Below are positions 1 to 6,564 of a DNA stretch of 9,919 bases, in pieces (positions within the stretch are counted from its first letter, which is position 1; every line of letters starts with the position of its first letter). The position numbers were made by a program, and so were the translations under genes. Under the pieces are notes generated by a model. It was not told the origin of the DNA, did no database searches, and saw only the letters and a program-made list of their open reading frames with translations. The stretch covers positions 1-9,919 of the forward strand of contig JAOZQW010000065.1 in NCBI GenBank assembly GCA_029932015.1. Direction: 5' to 3'. The stretch comes from Candidatus Fermentibacteraceae bacterium (GTDB taxonomy: Bacteria; Fermentibacterota; Fermentibacteria; Fermentibacterales; JCC-6).

Positions 1-13
1 GAGGCTAGGCTGA

Positions 14-42
14 GGGGACACGCACCTGCGGTGCATGTCCCC
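14..42. repeat. REP-like hairpin, copy 1
   Basis: The arms GGGGACACGCACC (14-26) and GGTGCATGTCCCC (30-42) form a 13-position stem with a 3-base loop. There is one C-A clash on the plus strand (21/35), which becomes a U-G wobble on the minus strand, so a minus-strand transcript pairs fully. It begins 5 bases beyond the rodA stop codon. No T-run follows on either strand, so a classical intrinsic terminator is not supported. A closely related hairpin with compensatory changes lies at 9879-9906. Identity as a REP/RAYT-type palindrome is inferred from general form only. Confidence 0.75.
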
Positions 43-47
43 CAGGG

Positions 48-1247
48 CTACACCTCGCGCCAGTACATTCCGGCGTTCACGGCGAGACCGAGAAGGAACA
101 TCATGACCAGCATCTGGCTGCCGCCATAGCTGATGAACGGAAGCGGGAGTCCAGTGACTGGCATAATACCGAGGGTCATCCCCACATTCACGAATACATG
201 GATGGCCAGGTATGAAGCTATACCCGCGGTAACTAGCGAGTTGTACGGGTTGACCGACTTGCGGGCAGCCAGGGTGATCCTCCATATCAGCAGCAGGAAG
301 GCTGTGAGCAGGAGGAAGCAGCCCAGGAACCCTGTCTCCTCAGCCCAGACAGAGAAGACGAAATCCGTATGCCTTGCAGGGAGGAAAGCAAGCTCCTTCT
401 GAGCCCCCTGTAGATATCCCTGCCCGAAGAGTCCTCCTGAACCTACGGCAACTTCTGACTGGATGATGTTCCATCCGGCTCCGTGAGGGTCTGTCGCCGG
501 GTCCAGGAAAGTTATCAGTCTCGACTGCTGGTAGGGTTCGAGAAGGTTCCATGCAAGTGGGGTGAGCGCGGCAACAAGCGAATTCCCGCCAAGGAAGAGA
601 ATCCAGCTCTGGATCGTCGCTCTCCTTCTGTATAGGATGAATGATAGAACCGCAGTAAAGGCAAGCCAGAGAGGAAAACCTGTGGATGAGACAGCGGCAA
701 TGACTGGACTGATCAGAAGGAATATCCATCCTGGTCCGTAGCCTGCCCAGATGAACATCGCAAGAACAAGCATGAGCATCGATACTGCTGTGCCGAGATC
801 CGGCTGAACAGCGGTGAGGAGTACTGCAGGAAGTACGGTCAGGAATATAGCTCCCTCCCCCATCTTCCTTGGTCTCACGCGAAGCGAGGCAAGCCACCAT
901 CCGCAGATGAGTATGAGTGAAGCCTTGGCGAGTTCAGAGGCCTGCAGCTGCATTGGTCCGAGTACAAGCCATCTTCCCGCAGGGCCAGAGCCAACGAAAA
1001 GGGTAATAAGAAGCAGAATGCAGGCCACTGTAAAAAGCAGTGGACTGATCTCCTCGAGCCTTCTGAAGGAGATCCAGGTTCCTCCGGCAAAGAAAAGAAC
1101 TCCGATGAGAACCCAGAGTACCTGTCTGCCGAATATCCCCGAATCCGTAACAACAGCTGAAGCGGAATAGACAGTCATGAGACCCATCGCGAGCAGAGCC
1201 GCTGCGGAAGAAAGAAGAAGGAGATCGGGTCTGTCCCTTCCTACCAT
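48..1247 (-). CDS. rodA: RodA, SEDS-family peptidoglycan glycosyltransferase
   Basis: This is the integral membrane polymerase that joins lipid II into glycan strands during lateral wall growth, working with PBP2. The 399-residue protein is hydrophobic throughout, with about ten membrane segments, which matches the FtsW/RodA/SpoVE family in length and layout. Visible family signatures are YSAS near residue 27, QASELAK at 102-108, QPDLGTA at 148-154, EPYQQSRL with FLDP at 237-250, GSGGLFGQG at 269-277, and LPARHTDFVFS at 289-299. D295 in the HTDF motif lies in the extracytoplasmic loop where SEDS enzymes carry an essential aspartate (position inferred, not aligned). The C-terminal part has LPLPFISYGGS at 367-377, typical of the family. 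Its start lies one base after the mrdA stop codon. There is no strong ribosome site ahead of it, so translation is probably coupled to mrdA. The mrdA neighbourhood favours RodA over FtsW. It ends in TAG, followed at once by a hairpin repeat. Confidence 0.95.
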   Translation of the reverse strand: MVGRDRPDLLLLSSAAALLAMGLMTVYSASAVVTDSGIFGRQVLWVLIGVLFFAGGTWISFRRLEEISPLLFTVACILLLITLFVGSGPAGRWLVLGPMQLQASELAKASLILICGWWLASLRVRPRKMGEGAIFLTVLPAVLLTAVQPDLGTAVSMLMLVLAMFIWAGYGPGWIFLLISPVIAAVSSTGFPLWLAFTAVLSFILYRRRATIQSWILFLGGNSLVAALTPLAWNLLEPYQQSRLITFLDPATDPHGAGWNIIQSEVAVGSGGLFGQGYLQGAQKELAFLPARHTDFVFSVWAEETGFLGCFLLLTAFLLLIWRITLAARKSVNPYNSLVTAGIASYLAIHVFVNVGMTLGIMPVTGLPLPFISYGGSQMLVMMFLLGLAVNAGMYWREV

Positions 1248-1248
1248 G

Positions 1249-2979
1249 TCATTCAGCCCCGTTCCCTGCTGTTCCGGAGCTGTAGAACCCTTCGAGGATC
1301 TGTCGGACTACCGGACCGGCGACAGCACCGCCATGACCTCCATGCTCGATGACCACACAGATGGCTACAGGTTCCGGTACTTCGAGAAAGCCGATGACCA
1401 TCGCGTGATCATCGCCCGGGCATTCCGCGGTACCGGTCTTACCGTAGAATTCGAGTGTAGAACCAGCGAATACGCCATGAAGAGTTCCCCTCGAGGATTC
1501 AACCGTTTCACTCATTCCTTCGATGAGCGGGGCCCAGACCTGGTCAGGCAGGGGTGGTCCTGCGAATACCGTTCCACGTGGCTCCCTGTCCAGAAGGATG
1601 CCGGGAAGCGGCATGCGGCCTCTGGATGCGATCACTCCGGCAGATACCGCCATCTGAAGCGGAGTCGCAAGGAGTTCCCCCTGGCCGATGGACACATTGA
1701 GCAGATTTCCAAGACCCCACCCACCTTCTCCGTAGAATCGATCAAGATCATCGGAATCCGGAACGAGTCCTGATTTTTCCCCGACAAGGAGTTCGCAGAG
1801 TGTAGAGCCGAAGCCGAATCTCCTGGCGAAGGTGGCCAGCCCATCGAGCGTACCGAGCTGGCATGTACGATAGAAGTAGATATCGCAGGATCTTGCGATA
1901 GCCTCTACGAGATCAAGTCTTCCATGAATGCTCCAGCATCCGAAATCAGTATCACCAAGTGTGTATGATCCAAAGCATGGATCGGGTCTGAAGCCCTCTT
2001 CAATCAAACCCTCTGAAAGCAACCAGGCAGCGGTCACCATTTTGAACGTGGATGCTGGCGGGTAAGTCGCCGCCCACGCTCGTGAGAAGAGTGGTTTGTA
2101 TGGATCATCCAGCAGAGCATTCCACTCATCCAGTCTGATACCTCTTGCAAAAAGGTTCGGATCAAAAGTGGGAACGGCTGCAGCGCATAGTATGTCCCCT
2201 GTTTCAAAATTGACGACAACAGCACTCCCCGGAAGACCTGTCATGGAGAGCTTATCAGTGGCGATAGCCTGCAGACGGGAGTCAACGGTCAATCTTATAC
2301 CCGTTCCGGGTACAGGCTCTTCTACAGCCGAACTTGCAAACTCCTCAACTATCCTTCCATAAGCATCTATTATCTCTCTGCGAAGGCCGGGAGTGCCTAT
2401 GAGACGATCATCAAGAGCAAGCTCCAGTCCTGCCCTGCCGACAACTTCGCCTTCGTATGATTCATGCGTATCCGAGAGTCCGACATACCCGAGAAGGTGA
2501 CAGAATTCCTGCGGCATGTGGTATCTTCTCAAGGGAGCGACATCGAAAATGACGCCAGGCATTCGGAAGAGATTCTCTGCTGATGGGCTTGCCTCCTCAA
2601 CAGTCATACCCTCTCTGAGTACAATAGGCCTATGTGGCATTGCTGAGGCGCTTTGCAGCATCTGATTCAGTTGCGAGCTTTCCATTCCCAACTCAGCAGC
2701 CACCAGTTCTATTCGGCTCGAATCGAATTCTGAGGGGATCGCGGAGACCATAAATGCGGGCACGTTGTCGGCCAGGAGGATTCCGTTCCTGTCAGAAATG
2801 ATCCCTCTGGGTGCAGGGCTGGCAACCACTCTGATATGATTCCTGCTGGAAAGACTTCTGAAATAGCCTCCCCTGACCACCTGAAGGTGGAATAGACGAA
2901 CACCCAGCATTATGAAAAGGAGAGTAATGAAAGCCATGAAAAGAAGATAGGGGCCGCGTTTGCCTTCGGCCCTTCTCAT
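1249..2979 (-). CDS. mrdA: Penicillin-binding protein 2, elongation transpeptidase
   Basis: This class B penicillin-binding protein crosslinks peptidoglycan stems in the periplasm and activates RodA. The predicted protein is 576 residues. It has a short basic cytoplasmic start, one membrane anchor at about residues 11-30, and a PBP dimer/pedestal region at about 50-215 containing the typical PRGIISDRNG motif (57-66) and GRAGLE (181-186). The transpeptidase domain follows at about 225-565. The catalytic triad of motifs is intact: STFK with nucleophile S310 and K313, SCD at 364-366, and KTGT at 514-517. Acidic, His and Cys residues between the first two motifs (D333, D345, H352, C365) may correspond to the metal site reported for E. 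coli PBP2; this is an inference from spacing. I chose the ATG at 2979 because it overlaps the mreD stop in an ATGA junction and has GGAGAG 7 bases upstream. The open frame extends further upstream, but there it only shadows mreD. Confidence 0.95.
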   Translation of the reverse strand: MRRAEGKRGPYLLFMAFITLLFIMLGVRLFHLQVVRGGYFRSLSSRNHIRVVASPAPRGIISDRNGILLADNVPAFMVSAIPSEFDSSRIELVAAELGMESSQLNQMLQSASAMPHRPIVLREGMTVEEASPSAENLFRMPGVIFDVAPLRRYHMPQEFCHLLGYVGLSDTHESYEGEVVGRAGLELALDDRLIGTPGLRREIIDAYGRIVEEFASSAVEEPVPGTGIRLTVDSRLQAIATDKLSMTGLPGSAVVVNFETGDILCAAAVPTFDPNLFARGIRLDEWNALLDDPYKPLFSRAWAATYPPASTFKMVTAAWLLSEGLIEEGFRPDPCFGSYTLGDTDFGCWSIHGRLDLVEAIARSCDIYFYRTCQLGTLDGLATFARRFGFGSTLCELLVGEKSGLVPDSDDLDRFYGEGGWGLGNLLNVSIGQGELLATPLQMAVSAGVIASRGRMPLPGILLDREPRGTVFAGPPLPDQVWAPLIEGMSETVESSRGTLHGVFAGSTLEFYGKTGTAECPGDDHAMVIGFLEVPEPVAICVVIEHGGHGGAVAGPVVRQILEGFYSSGTAGNGAE

Positions 2980-3461
2980 CCTACTGCTCTCCGTTCTCTC
3001 ATTTCTGATACCCAGTTCCCGACGGTAAGAATGAGTACCCCGAATCCCGCAGTCAGCAGGGCCCTGGGAAAGGCCATGAGCAGGCGGGAGTTCAGTCCGC
3101 TGCCGAATGGTCTCGAAGCAACTATGATGAAAACCATATCTGATACTGCAACAGCCGTTGCGGTCATTAGAGTAAGATTTCCGATGCCTTCTCCAGCGGA
3201 GAACCGTCCAAGCCATGTCGCTGCAGCAAGGCCTGCAAGGAGAGCAATTGAAGTAGATCCCGGAGGTTGGTGCAGCAGCAGGTCAAGGCAAAGCCCAGAC
3301 CAGAATGCTCCATCAATGGTCCAGTTGCCGCCTCGATTTTCTCCAAGGTATACAAGAGCAAGGGGCAGCATGGAGGGAGCAAGTGCGATCCGTCCCATCG
3401 TCAGTTCCAGCATGAACTGGAAGATGACAGCACCTGCTAGCAGGAGAATACCGCTTCGCAT
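2976..3461 (-). CDS. mreD: Rod shape-determining protein MreD
   Basis: This is a small inner-membrane component of the elongasome that bridges MreC and the RodA/PBP2 wall synthesis enzymes. The protein has 161 residues, normal for MreD, and is largely hydrophobic with about five or six predicted membrane segments (roughly 4-22, 28-40, 50-64, 70-85, 98-117, 130-150). The family-like stretch AFWSGLCLDLLL (52-63) followed by PPGSTSIALL fits the weakly conserved MreD pattern. MreD is poorly conserved, so position between mreC and mrdA carries much of the weight. The ATG starts two bases after the mreC stop, and the gene ends in a 4-base overlap with mrdA, both signs of coupled translation. Confidence 0.9.
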   Translation of the reverse strand: MRSGILLLAGAVIFQFMLELTMGRIALAPSMLPLALVYLGENRGGNWTIDGAFWSGLCLDLLLHQPPGSTSIALLAGLAAATWLGRFSAGEGIGNLTLMTATAVAVSDMVFIIVASRPFGSGLNSRLLMAFPRALLTAGFGVLILTVGNWVSEMRERRAVG

Positions 3462-3463
3462 GA

Positions 3464-4294
3464 TCAGTCCTGGTTATCTGCCGCCGTATCGGATGGTGGC
3501 TGCACTGCATCCGGGGCGGTCTGATATCTTCCGGGCAGGAGAATGAGGATCTCACCTATCCGGCTGAAATCAACTGCAGGTTCAACATGAAAAGCCATTG
3601 CCAGTCCGGGTTCACCATCGGCGATGCCTGTGACGGTTCCTACAAGAAGCCCGTCCGGATATATCCCGCTGAACCTCGAAGTAAGGACCTGATCCCCGGT
3701 TGCGGCACCTTCGGTCATATCGACATGAACCAGCCTTAATCCGCCGTCAGCAGTTGACTGGAGTATTCCAGCCGCCCCGCCTGGCCATGTTACACAGCTT
3801 ACGTTGACGGATGGGTTGCTGATTGGCAGAACTTCGCTTGTCGCTTCATGAACTGCACCGACGACTCCCACAAGACCTGATGCCGTCAGACATGCAGAGT
3901 TCTCGATAACTCCGTCCCTGCTTCCGCGGTCGACTACCAGTGTGCCGGAGACGAGACCCTCGGTTCTATAGAGAACCCTTGCGGCAATCGCTTCACTGTT
4001 CCCGGTGCGTGTCATACCGAGAAGTGTCCGATATCGGTCCGCTTTGAGTACTTCCTCCCTCAACCTGGAGTTCTCCAGCATGAGCTGCAGCATCTCCGCT
4101 CTAAGAACGTCCACCTCTGCTATCTGTTCATTGGTAAAAATCCAGTCGCTGAATCTTGCGCCGAGCCAGCTCCCCGCACCTCCGAGAAGCACCGGACCTA
4201 TCAGCAACATAAGGATCGAGGCAGTCAGGTAGGTCAGTATCCTCCGAGTTCTCCCGGAGGTCCTTCCCCGGCCGCGCCTGGCTGGGAATGCCAT
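3464..4294 (-). CDS. mreC: Rod shape-determining protein MreC
   Basis: This is a periplasmic, membrane-anchored scaffold that links MreB to PBP2 and helps activate it. The 276-residue protein has a basic cytoplasmic tail (1-19, many Arg), one membrane segment (about 20-43), a coiled coil (about 55-88) that would drive dimer formation, and the beta-rich MreC domain (about 100-255). Family-typical stretches are RYRTLLGM (87-94), VDRGSRDGV (121-129), SGLVGVVG (139-146), IYPDGLLVGTV (211-221) and EPAVDFSRIG (238-247). The last 20 or so residues are a low-complexity acidic/Pro tail without obvious function. The start has GGAG 6 bases upstream. That ribosome site lies just beyond the mreB stop codon; the two genes are 12 bases apart. 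Confidence 0.95.
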   Translation of the reverse strand: MAFPARRGRGRTSGRTRRILTYLTASILMLLIGPVLLGGAGSWLGARFSDWIFTNEQIAEVDVLRAEMLQLMLENSRLREEVLKADRYRTLLGMTRTGNSEAIAARVLYRTEGLVSGTLVVDRGSRDGVIENSACLTASGLVGVVGAVHEATSEVLPISNPSVNVSCVTWPGGAAGILQSTADGGLRLVHVDMTEGAATGDQVLTSRFSGIYPDGLLVGTVTGIADGEPGLAMAFHVEPAVDFSRIGEILILLPGRYQTAPDAVQPPSDTAADNQD

Positions 4295-4306
4295 CGCATG
4301 CTCCTT

Positions 4307-5356
4307 TTACTGCAGCAGGAGGTTTCGGTAGCGGTAGACATCCTCAAGTATCAGACCAGCACCGAGAACGGTGCAGGAGAGGGGGTTGTCCGCCACCCTG
4401 ATCGGTAATCCAGTCTCGCTCATCAGGAGTCTGTCCAGTCCTCTCAGAAGAGCGCCCCCACCAGTCATGACAATTCCGCGATCAACGATGTCACTTGCAA
4501 GTTCAGGTGGAGTCTTCTCGAGACCATGCCGGACTGCCTCAACGATCGTCGCAACTGTCTCCTTGAGAGCTTTTCTGATGTCTTCAGATGTGATCGAATA
4601 AGTTTCGGGAATACCGTTTACGAAATCCAATCCGCTTACTTCAAGCTCAGTGCTGTCCTCTTCAAGGACCGTTCCCACGCTCAGCTTGACTCTTTCGGAG
4701 GTCCGCTCACCGATGAGAAGACTGTATCGCTTCTTGAGGTATGAGGCGATCGCCTCATTCAGTTCATCGCCGCCTATTCGTATCGAATTGTTTGCGGCAA
4801 TTGTCGAGAGGCTGATGACAGCAATCTCTGTTGTTCCACCGCCGATATCCACAATCATATTGCCCGCAGCTCCACTGACCGGGATACCAACTCCAATCGC
4901 GGAAGCAAGAGGCTCCGGAATGAGAAGCACCTCTCTTGCCCCTGCTCTCTCGAGAGCGGTCCGTACGGCAGAGACCTCAACCTCAGTTATACCGCTTGGA
5001 ACACAGACGAGAATTCTCGGTCGCATTGAGAACCGCCGTGTCTGGGCCATTCTGAAAAACTCTCTGAGCATAGCGGTCGTTGCGGTTGCGTTGGTGATGA
5101 CACCATCTTTGAGAGGGCGTACTGCATTCAGGTTGGATCCGGTCCTTCCGAGCATGGATTTTGCGTCGCTCCCAACAGCAACAACATCACCGCTCTCGGT
5201 GTCCACCGCAACCACACTGGGCTGATCAAGGACAATACCCTTGCCCTGGAGATAGATCAGAGTGTTCGCAGTTCCGAGATCTATTGCCATGGATGTGGAG
5301 AGGAGTGTGCCGGGCTTCCTGCCCCGCAAACGCTCTATCAAATCCGCAAAAGGCAT
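4307..5356 (-). CDS. mreB: Rod shape-determining actin homologue MreB
   Basis: This ATP-binding actin-family protein forms antiparallel filaments on the inner face of the cytoplasmic membrane and directs lateral wall synthesis. The 349-residue product matches the family. It has phosphate-1 loop MAIDLGTANT (23-32), the IPEP segment with the probable catalytic glutamate E148, phosphate-2 loop VDIGGGTTE (169-177), SIRIGGDELN (191-200), LIGERTSERVK (214-224) and the adenosine motif GIVMTGGGALLRG (294-306). The N-terminal MPFADLIERLRGR is probably a membrane-binding amphipathic helix, as in Gram-negative MreB. I chose the start at 5356 because AGGAGG lies 4 bases upstream; M23 would delete the helix. 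An unusual detail: most MreBs have VIADF after LKDG, whereas here it reads VITNA, so the usual Asp is N89. This gene heads the operon, with a promoter candidate just upstream. Confidence 0.97.
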   Translation of the reverse strand: MPFADLIERLRGRKPGTLLSTSMAIDLGTANTLIYLQGKGIVLDQPSVVAVDTESGDVVAVGSDAKSMLGRTGSNLNAVRPLKDGVITNATATTAMLREFFRMAQTRRFSMRPRILVCVPSGITEVEVSAVRTALERAGAREVLLIPEPLASAIGVGIPVSGAAGNMIVDIGGGTTEIAVISLSTIAANNSIRIGGDELNEAIASYLKKRYSLLIGERTSERVKLSVGTVLEEDSTELEVSGLDFVNGIPETYSITSEDIRKALKETVATIVEAVRHGLEKTPPELASDIVDRGIVMTGGGALLRGLDRLLMSETGLPIRVADNPLSCTVLGAGLILEDVYRYRNLLLQ

Positions 5357-5360
5357 CTTC

Positions 5361-5366
5361 CCTCCT
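5361..5366 (-). promoter_or_regulatory. Strong ribosome binding site of mreB
   Basis: The minus strand reads AGGAGG followed by GAAG and the ATG at 5356. It is the clearest Shine-Dalgarno sequence in the window, and it fixes the mreB start at M1 rather than the internal M23. Its strength fits the high level of MreB relative to the downstream proteins, which is general knowledge and not shown here. Confidence 0.85.
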
Positions 5367-5386
5367 GTAAACTGTGAGTCCGATGT

Positions 5387-5415
5387 TGAATAGTAAACAT
5401 AATGACTTGCGTCAA
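5387..5415 (-). promoter_or_regulatory. Candidate sigma70-type promoter for mreBCD-mrdA-rodA
   Basis: On the minus strand, TTGACG (5415-5410) is a five-of-six match to the -35 consensus. It is followed by exactly 17 bases and TATTCA (5392-5387), a poor -10 that keeps only the leading TAT. Transcription would start near 5380, leaving a leader of about 24 bases that contains the AGGAGG site. Position and spacing are good, but the -10 is weak, so the exact elements are uncertain. Confidence 0.5.
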
Positions 5416-5423
5416 CTCCAGTG

Positions 5424-5435
5424 AGTGATCACACT
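5424..5435. other. Operator-like inverted repeat upstream of the mreB promoter
   Basis: AGTG-ATCA-CACT contains the perfect 8-base palindrome GTGATCAC (5425-5432). It lies 8 bases upstream of the candidate -35 on the minus strand, where an activator or repressor could bind. A second loose inverted repeat, AGATA (5494-5498) with TATCT (5505-5509), lies farther up. Short palindromes arise by chance, so this is only a candidate. Apart from these, the mreB promoter and the weak stem-loop at 5459-5485, I see nothing in the 5357-5533 gap. Confidence 0.2.
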
Positions 5436-5458
5436 TGCAGCGATGTGAACTGTATTGC

Positions 5459-5485
5459 AAAGAGGAGGCTGTTTCTGCTAACAGC
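5459..5485 (-). terminator. Weak terminator-like stem-loop after the lipoprotein gene
   Basis: On the minus strand GCTGTT (5485-5480) pairs with AACAGC (5473-5468) around a 6-base loop. It is followed by a pyrimidine stretch, CTCCTCTTT. The stem is short and the T-run poor, so this could be a weak intrinsic terminator separating the upstream group from mreB, or chance. If it is not a terminator, the two minus-strand groups may be co-transcribed. Confidence 0.3.
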
Positions 5486-5533
5486 TACTCACGAGATAGT
5501 ATCATATCTGCTTGGTGGACATAATGTTGTCTG

Positions 5534-6355
5534 TCATCTCACTTCGATGTGCCAGACTGGCGTCCAGGGAGCTGCAGCAGCGATAGTATCAACCGGCAGG
5601 GGTATGGTTAGGTTCCAAATACCTTCCCAGGGTACGGCTTCTGCGTTCACATGTGTTAACTCCAGCTCCACTGTACTCCCATCGATCTCGGTCTCCCATT
5701 TCCAGGGCCAGGCATTGTACTCATCGTGAGAGGATGCAGCGGTAATACGCAGCTCACCCCCGCTCCAGAAACAGACCGAGGGGAACAGAGAACCATTCTG
5801 GAGAGTGAGCGTCATGAGGGTGCTTTCATCAATGGAAGTGAAGTTCCAATGTACGGAACCTTCCGATGCTATCGCACCATCGCTGATCATCCAGGGTTCG
5901 AGCAGCATGGGAAAACCTGTCCTCAGCATATGGATCAGATCGATCGTGGGGAGCACTGCATCTCCGGTCCGAAGACCAATCGGGGTAAAGAGAGCGGATC
6001 CTTCCTCAGGGAAGTAGATTGTCATTCCAGTCGGGTCTGCTCTGAGTGAAACAACTGGACCTCCATCGGGTCCGTAGAAATCTCCCCTGAGAAGCGTATC
6101 GGGAGCACTTCCCCAGAGTACGAACGGGCCTCGTGCGACAAGACTGGCATCCTCGAGTCTGCAGTTTCCCCTGATCTGAAAAACGCCGGTATTCTGCCAC
6201 ATGAACGAAGCACGTGTGCCGAAGAGTTCTGCTTGCGCAAGCATCTCAGTTTCAGTGACTGCTGCATGTCCACATGAGAGAAGTAATGGTAATGCTGTTA
6301 GGCAGACTGCCCTGCATGCACGGATGAGAGAACGCAGACTGCCTGGAAAGGTCAT
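5534..6355 (-). CDS. Putative outer-membrane lipoprotein, LolB/DUF4292-like
   Basis: I do not recognise a named gene. The 273-residue protein starts with a lipoprotein signal: several Arg (R8, R12, R15), a hydrophobic run and the lipobox LLSC, giving a mature N-terminal Cys at residue 28 (Leu at -2 is less usual). The next residues, GH, lack the Asp that marks inner-membrane retention in enterobacteria. The mature part is beta-rich. The stretch from about 57 to 123 (GVFQIRGNCRLED, then a variable loop, GDFYGPDGGPVVSLRADP, and GMTIYFPEEGSALF) resembles the half-barrel repeat of LolB and DUF4292 proteins. There an R-G-x-hydrophobic strand is followed by 'D...G..g.pv..l..d...' and a strand with a Tyr and a 'g' turn. 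The C-terminal VELELTHVNAE segment and IPLP fit the last strands. A LolB-like role in receiving lipoproteins at the outer membrane is inference only. The start overlaps the upstream stop codon by 4 bases (ATGA). Confidence 0.8.
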   Translation of the reverse strand: MTFPGSLRSLIRACRAVCLTALPLLLSCGHAAVTETEMLAQAELFGTRASFMWQNTGVFQIRGNCRLEDASLVARGPFVLWGSAPDTLLRGDFYGPDGGPVVSLRADPTGMTIYFPEEGSALFTPIGLRTGDAVLPTIDLIHMLRTGFPMLLEPWMISDGAIASEGSVHWNFTSIDESTLMTLTLQNGSLFPSVCFWSGGELRITAASSHDEYNAWPWKWETEIDGSTVELELTHVNAEAVPWEGIWNLTIPLPVDTIAAAAPWTPVWHIEVR

Positions 6356-6564
6356 CCTTCCCTTGCTACTCCATACTTTTCTTCGAGTGCGATTATCCGA
6401 AGATCGAAGTCGTGCTCGATGCTGAATTTTTCTTTCCTGGCAAGAAGGGGTTTGCTATCCGGCACCTTCTCCAGGAGTTTATCGATCATCCTGAGCGCCT
6501 TAGCTCTGTTTCCATCCTTGACCTCGGTGTCAATCCTCTTGATGAGATCACTGAGTTTGGCCAT
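6352..6564 (-). CDS. Small helical (TPR-like) hypothetical protein, 70 residues
   Basis: I do not recognise this family. The product is highly charged and predicted to be almost all helix. Residues 1-33 contain two helical runs, and AKALRMIDKLLEKVPDSKPLL (21-41) has the spacing of the second helix of one TPR repeat plus the proline turn. The remainder (EKFSIEHDFDLRIIALEEKYGV) is another amphipathic helix. It has no signal or membrane segment, so it is presumably cytosolic. It is supported as a real gene by GGAGG 9 bases before the ATG, by starting inside the end of the PHP gene (17-base overlap), and by an ATGA overlap with the lipoprotein gene. A role as an adaptor protein is possible but unsupported. 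Confidence 0.75.
   Translation of the reverse strand: MAKLSDLIKRIDTEVKDGNRAKALRMIDKLLEKVPDSKPLLARKEKFSIEHDFDLRIIALEEKYGVAREG

Noticed and set aside
340..900. Open frame of 186 codons on the minus strand in another frame of rodA
   Set aside because: It is fully contained in rodA, and the product is Cys/Ser/Arg-rich with no membrane or domain pattern.
1177..1773. Open frame of 198 codons on the plus strand
   Set aside because: It is antisense to the strongly conserved PBP2 transpeptidase domain, and its product has no recognisable motif; it is a shadow frame.
2980..3216. N-terminal extension of the mrdA frame by 79 residues
   Set aside because: The extra residues shadow mreD and lack a signal or conserved motif; ATG 2979 has a ribosome site and an ATGA junction with mreD.
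3031..3546. Open frame of 171 codons on the plus strand
   Set aside because: It is antisense to mreD and the end of mreC, and shows no domain or ribosome site of note.
4650..5225. Open frame of 191 codons on the plus strand
   Set aside because: It lies antisense to mreB, and its Ser/Arg-rich product looks like a reverse-frame artefact.
6263..6274. TGCATGTCCACA, similar to one arm of the end hairpins
   Set aside because: It is inside the lipoprotein signal-peptide coding region and has no opposing arm; best read as chance.
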